From an uncultured Bacilli bacterium (GTDB lineage: Bacteria > Bacillota_I > Bacilli_A > RF39 > UBA660), in NCBI GenBank assembly GCA_947624845.1, contig CANQMB010000013.1, positions 1 to 17,975 of the forward strand: 17,975 bases of DNA, given 5' to 3'. Shown here piece after piece: positions 1 through 8,100 of this stretch (the stretch's first letter is position 1; each line of letters starts with the position of its first letter). A model generated the notes under the pieces. It worked only from the letters and a program-made list of their open reading frames with translations. It was not told where the DNA came from and did no database searches. The position numbers and the translations under genes are program-made.

Positions 1-828
1 ACTCCTACGATGGGAGGACTTATTTTTATCATTCCAACGGTAATTACGACTTTAGGACTTTTAATTACGGGACGTGTTTCCTATTCTTCAAATTTAGGAA
101 TTGTTTTATTAGTTTTTCTAGGATACGCTTTTATTGGGTTCTTGGATGACTTTTTATCCATTCGTAAAAAAAATAACGAAGGACTTACGACTTATCAAAA
201 ATTATTAATGCAGGTAATCATTGCCGTTGCCTTTTTCTATATCTATATGCGTAGTGGGGGTCAAACTTCTTGGGTAGTTGGAACATTAGGCATCGATATT
301 GAAATGGGTTGGTTGTACGGTTTATTTATCTTATTTGTTTTAGTGGGTGCATCGAATGCAGTCAACTTAACAGATGGTTTAGATGGTCTTGCTGGTGGAC
401 TTTCAGCGATTGCTTTTATTGCCTTCAGTCTAATTTCATTAATGGTTGGCTTTGAAGATATTGGCTTATTTTGCTTGATTTTAGTTGGTGGTTTGATTGG
501 CTTTTTGATTTATAATACTTATCCTGCCAAAATTTTTATGGGGGATACAGGATCTCTTGCTTTAGGGGGAGTGATGGCTGCGATTGCGATTTTAACTCAT
601 CGAGAATTGACGTTATTAGTAGTCGCTGGAATTTTTGTAATTGAAACGTTAAGTGTTATTTTTCAAACATTTTGGGTTCAGGTATTTCATAAAAAATTAT
701 TTTTAATGACGCCACTTCATCATCATTTTGAAAAGCTTGGCTGGGTGGAAACCGATATTGTTAAGTTATTTTGGGTTGGTGGATTAATTCTTGCAATGAG
801 TGGAATTATCTTTGGTGTATGGTTATAA
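1..828 (+). CDS. mraY: Phospho-N-acetylmuramoyl-pentapeptide-transferase MraY, 5' truncated by window edge
   Basis: MraY transfers phospho-MurNAc-pentapeptide from UDP to undecaprenyl phosphate, making lipid I at the inner face of the membrane. The reading frame is open from base 1 and begins inside the conserved TPTMGG motif, so roughly the first 45-50 residues lie upstream; 275 codons are visible. Family signatures seen in order are the Asp pair of LDDFLSI (bases 145-150), NAVNLTDGLDGLAGG, FMGDTGSLALGG, and the His-rich TPLHHHFEKLGW loop near the C-terminus. The rest is strongly hydrophobic, as expected for a ten-helix membrane enzyme. The stop codon abuts a terminator and the next gene is an SEDS protein rather than murD, which usually follows mraY in this cluster. 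Identification is secure; only the start is missing. Confidence 0.97.
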   Translation, partial: TPTMGGLIFIIPTVITTLGLLITGRVSYSSNLGIVLLVFLGYAFIGFLDDFLSIRKKNNEGLTTYQKLLMQVIIAVAFFYIYMRSGGQTSWVVGTLGIDIEMGWLYGLFILFVLVGASNAVNLTDGLDGLAGGLSAIAFIAFSLISLMVGFEDIGLFCLILVGGLIGFLIYNTYPAKIFMGDTGSLALGGVMAAIAILTHRELTLLVVAGIFVIETLSVIFQTFWVQVFHKKLFLMTPLHHHFEKLGWVETDIVKLFWVGGLILAMSGIIFGVWL

Positions 829-853
829 AAGAGCGATTCTGTTCTTTTTTTTT
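827..853 (+). terminator. Intrinsic terminator after mraY
   Basis: A 7-bp stem (AAAGAGC, 828-834, with GTTCTTT, 841-847, one G-U pair) encloses a 6-nt loop and runs into a T-tract ending at 853. The 5' arm begins at the last base of the mraY stop codon. Confidence 0.8.
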
Positions 854-861
854 GTTAAAAT
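853..861 (+). promoter_or_regulatory. Extended -10 promoter for the ftsW-like gene
   Basis: TGT followed by TAAAAT (856-861) matches the TGnTATAAT extended -10 form seen before several other genes here. No good -35 is present; the region upstream is the terminator T-tract. Predicted start near 868 leaves a leader of about 17 nt before the ATG at 885, with the SD AGGTGA at 875-880. Confidence 0.45.
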
Positions 862-884
862 AATATACTTAAATAGGTGATTCG

Positions 885-1985
885 ATGCCAAAGAAATTTG
901 ATAAAATTCTCTTTATTTCTGTATTGATCCTCTCTGTTTTTGGACTGATTATGATATATTCAGCTTCTAGTATTTGGGCTAATTATAAATTTCAAGATAG
1001 TTTTCATTATTTAAAGTATCAGGGTATCTTTTTAATTGCTGGAATTTTATTGATGATTTTTGTATCTAAAATCCATTATTCATTTTATTTAGAAAAGGCA
1101 AATTTTATTTTAATTCTTTGTTTTATTTTATTGGTACTCGTCTTGATTCCTGGAATTGGTAGTATTAGAAACGGAAGTAGATCCTGGTTTGGAATTGGTT
1201 CTTTAGGAATTCAACCAAGTGAGTTTGCTAAATTAGGACTCATTATTTTTACGAGCAAATATTTACAAAATAGCAATCGATTTTTGAAGAGTTTAAAACA
1301 AGGGGTTTTTCCTATTTTGGGAATTACTTTATTTTTCTTTGGTTTAATTATGTTGCAACCTGATTTAGGAACGGGTGTTATTTTAGTCGTATCGATTGTT
1401 TCTTTACTTTTTATTGCTGGTGTTCATATGAAATTTTTTATTGGCTGTGGGTTCCTAGGTATTGCTGGTATTATTGTTTTAATTCTCATCGCTCCTTATC
1501 GAATGGATCGAATTATTTCCTTTGTTGATCCATGGAAAGATGCGTTAGGGACAGGATTTCAAATTATTCAATCACTTTATGCAATTGGTCCTGGAGGATT
1601 ACTTGGAAACGGATATTTGAATTCAATACAAAAACATTTTTATCTACCGGAACCTCAAACAGATTTTATTTTTTCGATTATTTCGGAGGAATTTGGAGTG
1701 TTGGGGGCCTTTATTGTCTGTAGTTTATTTTTAATTATCTTATATCGTGGAATTCAGATTGCTTTACATGCACCTGATTTGTTTTCTAAATATTTAGCCT
1801 TTGGCATGATTTTTCAAATCATTTTTCAAGCGCTAATGAATTTAATGGTCGTTGTAGGTTTAATTCCAGTTACTGGAGTCACTCTTCCATTTTTGTCCTA
1901 TGGAGGTTCTTCTTTACTAGTAAGTATGGTAAGTATGGGTATTATTTTAAATATTTCCAGAAATATTGAAGAAAGTAGTGTTTAA
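885..1985 (+). CDS. ftsW: SEDS-family peptidoglycan glycosyltransferase (FtsW/SpoVE type)
   Basis: SEDS proteins polymerise lipid II into glycan strands together with a class B penicillin-binding protein at the septum (FtsW/SpoVE) or along the cell wall (RodA). The 366-residue protein is of normal family length and almost entirely hydrophobic, with about ten membrane segments. Diagnostic motifs are GIQPSEFAKLGL, LQPDLGTGV, the extracellular LPEPQTDFIFSIISEEFG, whose Asp260 lies in the LPE..TDFIF position of the catalytic SEDS aspartate, and the C-terminal TGVTLPFLSYGGSSL. The ATG at 885 has AGGTGA four bases upstream. Proximity to mraY, and murG further on, favours FtsW/SpoVE over RodA, but sequence alone does not fully separate them. 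A terminator follows about 60 bases after the stop. Confidence 0.93.
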   Translation: MPKKFDKILFISVLILSVFGLIMIYSASSIWANYKFQDSFHYLKYQGIFLIAGILLMIFVSKIHYSFYLEKANFILILCFILLVLVLIPGIGSIRNGSRSWFGIGSLGIQPSEFAKLGLIIFTSKYLQNSNRFLKSLKQGVFPILGITLFFFGLIMLQPDLGTGVILVVSIVSLLFIAGVHMKFFIGCGFLGIAGIIVLILIAPYRMDRIISFVDPWKDALGTGFQIIQSLYAIGPGGLLGNGYLNSIQKHFYLPEPQTDFIFSIISEEFGVLGAFIVCSLFLIILYRGIQIALHAPDLFSKYLAFGMIFQIIFQALMNLMVVVGLIPVTGVTLPFLSYGGSSLLVSMVSMGIILNISRNIEESSV

Positions 1986-1991
1986 TTATTT

Positions 1992-2037
1992 TAGTAAATG
2001 TTTTAAAAACATCGGTTGCTATAAAAGTAACTTACTA
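1992..2037 (+). other. Possible three-way-junction RNA element downstream of ftsW
   Basis: A 6-bp closing stem (TAGTAA 1992-1997 with TTACTA 2032-2037) encloses two abutting hairpins: ATGTT/AACAT with loop TTAAA (1998-2012) and GTTGC/GTAAC with loop TATAAAA (2015-2031, one G-U pair). Only two bases (CG, 2013-2014) separate them. The region is A+T-rich, so chance pairing is possible, and a competing small palindrome (AGTAACTTACT) exists. Function is unknown; it could be a 3' UTR stability or processing element. Confidence 0.3.
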
Positions 2038-2047
2038 TTTTCTTCAT

Positions 2048-2080
2048 TAAAAAAATGACAACGAGAAGTTGTTTTTTTTC
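2048..2080 (+). terminator. Intrinsic terminator after ftsW
   Basis: The stem ACAAC (2058-2062) / GTTGT (2068-2072) has loop GAGAA, is extended by an A-run on the 5' side pairing with a T-run on the 3' side, and ends in eight T residues. It has the form of a bidirectional-type A-tract/T-tract terminator. Confidence 0.8.
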
Positions 2081-2116
2081 TCTTAAAATTTTCGAACTAG
2101 TAAAATATAAAAAATC

Positions 2117-2125
2117 TGCTATAAT
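2117..2125 (+). promoter_or_regulatory. Extended -10 promoter for the glucan synthase operon
   Basis: TGC directly precedes a perfect TATAAT (2120-2125). No convincing -35 lies 16-18 bp upstream. The predicted start near 2132 gives a leader of about 28 nt containing the strong SD GGAGG (2150-2154) before the ATG at 2160. It presumably drives the glucan synthase, pgi and DHH genes together. Confidence 0.65.
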
Positions 2126-2159
2126 AATTATAGAGATTTATTGATAGTAGGAGGTTCCT

Positions 2160-5100
2160 ATGATTAGAAGATTTTTGAAAAATTTTGATGAAATTACAGA
2201 ATATTATGAATTTTTAGTAAATAAGACAAAAAATTTGCAATATGTTGGAATTACTAATGAGTGGTTAATTGATAATTATTATTTATTAGTGGAACATAAA
2301 AAACGTCTATTACGAGACGAAAAAATAATGAAAAAAAATTTAAAGAAAGCTAGTACGATAGAAAATGCTTTAAGAAAAATTATTATTAGGAATTCTTATC
2401 ACGTAGATTTTAAAAAAATTACGACTGGATTGAACTTATATCAAAAAGAAAATAAGTATTATTTTTCTTATGATGAAATTAATCTAATTCCAACTTTATT
2501 GTTATTTTTATATACAATTAAATTAAAAGAAATTTGTGATGTCGAATATCAACGCTTAGTACATAAAGAAAAAGTTTCTTACATGATTACAAAAATTAAA
2601 AACAAAGAAATCTCTTTAGAAGAATTTTTAGAACATAATTCAGAGATGCTAAAAGATGAAAATTATCTTTTTGAGTTAAACAATCAATTAAGAGAATTAG
2701 GAACCAACTCCAATCAAATATTTAAAATATTGAATAGTAGATTAGAAGAGAATCATATTAATTTAAAAGAAGTCATCAATCAAGAATATCAAAAAAGAAT
2801 GGATAATAATATACTCGTATCTAATATTTTTAATAATTTAAAAAAATTTGGAGATTATACACAAGAAGATTTATTTGAACAAATCAGTTATACGGAGAAA
2901 AAATTATTAAAAGATGATATTTATCGTAAAATGACAGAGGAGTCTAAAGCCTATTATCGATTTTTAATTTGTAAATATGCCAAGAGAAAAAAAATTAGTG
3001 AATATGCTTATGTATGTCAATTTTATGAAACAAATCCAGAAGAGCATATAGGAACGTATTTAATTCGTCCCAAAAAATATCGCCTTCGCTTTACGATTTA
3101 CTTTATTTCTTTACTTTTACTATCTGTTATTAGTAGTTATATTGGGTCTATCTTTTTCATTAAAAATCAAATTTTAGGATTTATATTATTACTAATTCCA
3201 ATTTTTAATCTCTGGGCGCAAATTATCAATCATCTATTAATGAGTTTTGTTACGCCGCGACCTCTGCCTAAATTAGATTTTTCTAAAGGTATTCCAGAGG
3301 AATATGCAACTATGGTTGTAATTCCTACTATTATTAGTGATACAGAAAAAATCAAAAAATTATTTGATTGTCTTGAAACTTTTTATATTGTCAATAAGAC
3401 TAAAAATTTATATTTTACTCTATTGGGAGATGCCAAAGCGATTGATCAAGAGCATTATGAAAAAGATGAGGAAATCAGTGAATTTGGAGTCGAGTATGCT
3501 AGAAAACTAAATCAAAAGTATAAGCAAAATATTTTTCATTTTGTTTATCGAAAAAGATTTTATAACGAAAAAGAAAATTGCTATTTAGGTTATGAACGGA
3601 AAAGAGGAGCGATTCATCACTTTAACCAGTTGCTTTTGCATCAATTTACAAAAAAAGAAGCAAAAAAATATTTTCATGTTCATACTTTAGAAGATTTTCA
3701 AGTGGATATTCGTTATGTGATTACATTAGATACCGATACGGATTTGGTACTGAATACCGCGTTAAATTTAGTAGGTGCTATCGCTCATCCTTTAAATCAT
3801 CCTGTATTAAATAAAACAAAGACGAAAGTTATTTCTGGTTATGCATTAATGCAACCTCGTGTAAGCGTTGATATCGAATCGACGAATCAGTCGTTTTATT
3901 CACAGATTTTTGCCAATATTGGAGGCTTTGATTCTTACACAGCCATTGTTCCGAATGTGTACTTTGATTCTTTTGGAGAAGGTAGCTTTATAGGAAAAGG
4001 AATTTATGATTTAAAAGTATTTGATGAAGTTTTATCTAAAGCTTTTCCTGATAATTTAGTGTTATCTCATGATCTGTTAGAAGGAAATTATCTTCGTTGT
4101 GCCTATGTGGCTGATGTGGAACTCATTGAGGGATTCCCTCCTAAATTTTTAACAGATACGACAAGACAACATCGGTGGGCTAGAGGCGACGTTCAAATTT
4201 TTCAGTGGCTATTTCCAAGAGTTTACAACAAAGAGAATGTTAAAGTAAAAAATCCATTGAATTTTTTAGAAAAATTTAAGATTTTTGATAATATTATGCG
4301 GATGTTTTTACAGCCAATGTTATTTATTATTTTAATTCTTGCACTTTTTTTCGGTAAAGTAGCTCCAATTTTTTGGATTTTATTCGTCTCTTTAGAGATT
4401 ATTTTACCTATTTTCTTCTATTTGAAGAGTAAGATGTATCATAAAAAGCAAGATGTTCAAACCATTTATTATAAAGAGTTGATGGTAGGAGGAAAATCGT
4501 TGGTATTAAGATCCTATGCTTTATTAGCGACGATTCCTTATTATACATGTCTTTATTTGGATGCTTTTTTTAGAACGATTTATCGTCTTTTCATCAGCCA
4601 TAAAAACTTATTGAATTGGATTACAGCAGAGGATGCAGAAAAGACTTTAAAATTTGATTTAAAAACTTATTTGCAAAACTTTTGGTTGAATTTACTTACG
4701 GCTTGTGTTTTGATTGTCGTTGGTTTTCTTACCCTTAATATTTATAGTGTCTGTATAGGATTGATCTTCTTTTCTGCTCCCTTTATTATGTATGGTTTAT
4801 CTCAACCTTTGGAAAGTAATTTAGAAGATTTATCTTTAGAAAAAAGAGAAAATATGAAAGGAGTGGCTAGACGTACTTGGCAATTTTTTCAAGATCAATT
4901 AACGAAAGAAAATAATTATTTAATACCAGATAATTATCAAGAAAATAGGGAAGATAAGAGTGATTTTAGAACTTCTCCTACAGATATTGGTTTTTCTTTG
5001 ACGAGTGTTCTTTGTGCTTATTTTTTAGAGTTTATTGAAAAAGAAGAAGCGATTGCTTTCATTGAAAAAATCATTACAACCGTAGATTCGTTAGAAAAAT

Positions 5101-8100
5101 GGAATGGTCACTTATACAATTGGTATCATATTAAAACGAAAGAGGTGTTAGAACCTAGATTTATTTCTACGGTAGATTCTGGGAATTTTGTCGCTTCTTT
5201 AATGGTTGTAAATCAATTTTTATTAGAAAATGGTGAAGAAAAATTAGCTCGTGTAGTGGAAAGATTAATTAAAAATGCCAATTTTAAAAAATTATATACA
5301 AAAAAAGAAGTATTTAGTATTGGATATCAAGAAAAAGAAGCGATGCTTTCTGTTTATAATTATAATAAGTTTGCTAGTGAGAGTCGATTGACTAGTTTTA
5401 TTGCTATTGCTAAAGGAGATGTTCCTAGCAATCACTGGTTTTGTTTAGATAAATCTCTGACTAGTTTTAATCATGCCAAAGGGTTGACCTCTTGGTCTGG
5501 AACTTCTTTTGAATACTATATGCCATATCTTTTTATGAAAAACTATCCACATACCTTGTTGGATGAATCTTATCATTTTGCTTATATGTGTCAAAAAGCT
5601 TATGTGGAAAGTATTAATCATAAACTTCCTTGGGGAATGTCTGAATCTGCTTATGATGAATTAGATAATGCCAATAGTTATAAGTATCAAGCATTTTCTA
5701 CGCCCTATTTAAAAGTAAAAGAAGAAAAAAATCCAAGAATTGTTCTATCACCGTATTCTTCTTTAATGGCTTTTCCTTTATTTCCAGAAGAAGTTTATAA
5801 AAATATGATGCGGTTTCGTAAATTAGATATGTATGGAGAGTATGGTTTCTATGAATCTTATGATACAGAAACCGAAAAACCAGTACTTTCTTATTATGCC
5901 CATCATCAAGGTATGAGCCTAATTGGACTTACGAATTATTTGATGGAGGGAATTATTCAAAATTATTTTCATAAAGATATTCGAGTTCAAACTTTTGATA
6001 TTTTATTAAAGGAAAAAGTTCAAGTAAAAACAGATATTGATTTGAAAATTGCAAAATATAAAAAATATAATTATCAAAAAGAAAAAATTGAAAATGATAT
6101 TCGAACTTTCCCTTATATATCGGATATGCCAGAGGTATCCGTTTTATCCAATAAGAAGTATTGTCTATTGATGAATGATCGTGGGGATGGTTTTAGTAGA
6201 TATCGGACAATTCAGTTGAACCGATATCGAAAAATTACCGAACAGGATTATGGGGTGTTTTTGTATATTCGTAATATGGATACGAATCAAGTGATTTCAA
6301 ATACGTATGCTCCAATGAATCAAATGCCAGAAAAGTATGAAGTGATCTTTGCTTCAGATAAAATAAAATATATTCGAACAGATGAACATTTGACTACGAC
6401 GACAGAGATAGTTGTAACAAAAGAACATCACGCAGAAATTCGAAGAATTACTTTTCAAAATCAGGGGGAAGAAGATTTAAATTTGGAACTTACGACTTAT
6501 TTAGAACCTATTATTTGTGAAAATATGGAAGATGTCAGTCACCGGGTGTTTAATAATATGTTTTTAAAAACTTATTATGATTCTCATACAGATTCTTTAA
6601 TTTCTATGCGAAAAAAGAAAAATGAGAGTAGTACGAACGCTTATTATATTCATCATTTGTTAATCGAAGATCATGAAAAACCAAATACTTATGAAACAAG
6701 TAGAGAAAACTTCTTTGGTAGAAATCATAATGCATCCAATCCGGAAGGATTATATAAAAGACTTTCCAATCAGGATAATGAAGGGCTAGAACCGATTATG
6801 AGTTTGCGAAATCAAATTACGGTAAAAGCGGGCGGAAAAAAAGTTGTCTATATTATTAATGGTTTTGGTCGAAGTAAAGAACAGATTTACAGTATTGTTC
6901 GTTCTTATCATGATTTTCTATCGATTCAAAAAGCTTTTGAAGTCTCTACATTAATGAATATAGAAAATACCAAATTGATGAATTTAACTGGAGAAGAAAT
7001 GCGTCTTTATAACATTATGTTAAATTATTTGTATCAAACAACGAAAATCACAGTAAATGAAGAAAGAAAAGAATTTTTAAGAAAGAATGCACTATCTCAA
7101 AGTGGACTTTGGAAGTTTGGAGTTTCTGGCGATTATCCGACAATTGTGGTCGATATTAACGATATTGTCGATATTCCATTTATTCGGGATATTTTGAAGT
7201 GTTTTGAGTATTATAAGAATCATTCTATTTTTGTTGATATTGTAATTATTAATAGTGAAAATGATCAATATGCAGAAAAAATTAAAAAAGAGATTGCTGA
7301 TGAAATTTATCGGATGTATACGTTAAATAATTTTTATCATACTCCAGGAAAAATTGTCGTGATTGATCGAAAAGATATGACAGAAGAGGAAAGACGATTG
7401 TTTGATGTGGTACCGAGACTTCGTTTTGTTTTAAATGATCACAAATCTCTTTCAGAAAAAGTTGAACTTTTACAAGAACAAAATGAAATTGCGAAAAAGA
7501 TAATTCCTCCAGTTCAACAGACGACAAGTAGAATTGATGAACCTTTAATTTTTGAAACTGATTTTGGTGGGTTTACGAAAGATGGACGAGAATATGTAGT
7601 AAAAAGCAAAAACACGCCGATGCCTTGGGCAAATATTATTGCCAATGAAAAAATGGGAAGTGTGATTAGCAATAATGGTTGTGGCTTTACTTATGCTTAT
7701 AATAGTGGAGAATTCAAAATTACTTCTTGGACCAATGATATGATTGTCAATGATAAATCTGAGGGATTTAAAATTAATGGAGAGATTTTTGATCCGGCAA
7801 GTTGTCGCCATGGTTTTGGATATTCTATTTTAGAAGGAGAATATCAAAATTTGAAAGAGGAAGTTTTAGAATTTATTCCTTTAAAGGATTCTGTAAAAGT
7901 TTATTTAGTAAAACTTTCCAACTTGTCTGATAAGACGAAAAAGATAGATTTGAGTTTTTGGATGAATCCAACTTTTGGAAATTTTGAAGAAAAGACAGCT
8001 AGACATATTTTGAGTGAATATCAAAAAGAAGAAAATTATTTAAAAATAAGAAATGTTTATAGTAACTATTTTAGTCATGTTACGGCCTTTATGTCTTCTT

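Noticed and set aside
864..869. TATACT as the -10 of ftsW
   Set aside because: It would place the transcription start inside the SD sequence; TGTTAAAAT a few bases upstream gives a workable leader.
1532..1723. Alternative-frame + strand ORFs inside ftsW, pgi (9838-10083) and the Hpt-receiver gene (16247-16468)
   Set aside because: They have no SD sites and no family similarity, and they overlap fully with well-supported genes.
7141..7195. Short GATATT repeats within the glucan synthase gene
   Set aside because: They encode an ordinary Asp-Ile-rich segment that fits the conserved family region; no longer tandem unit is present.
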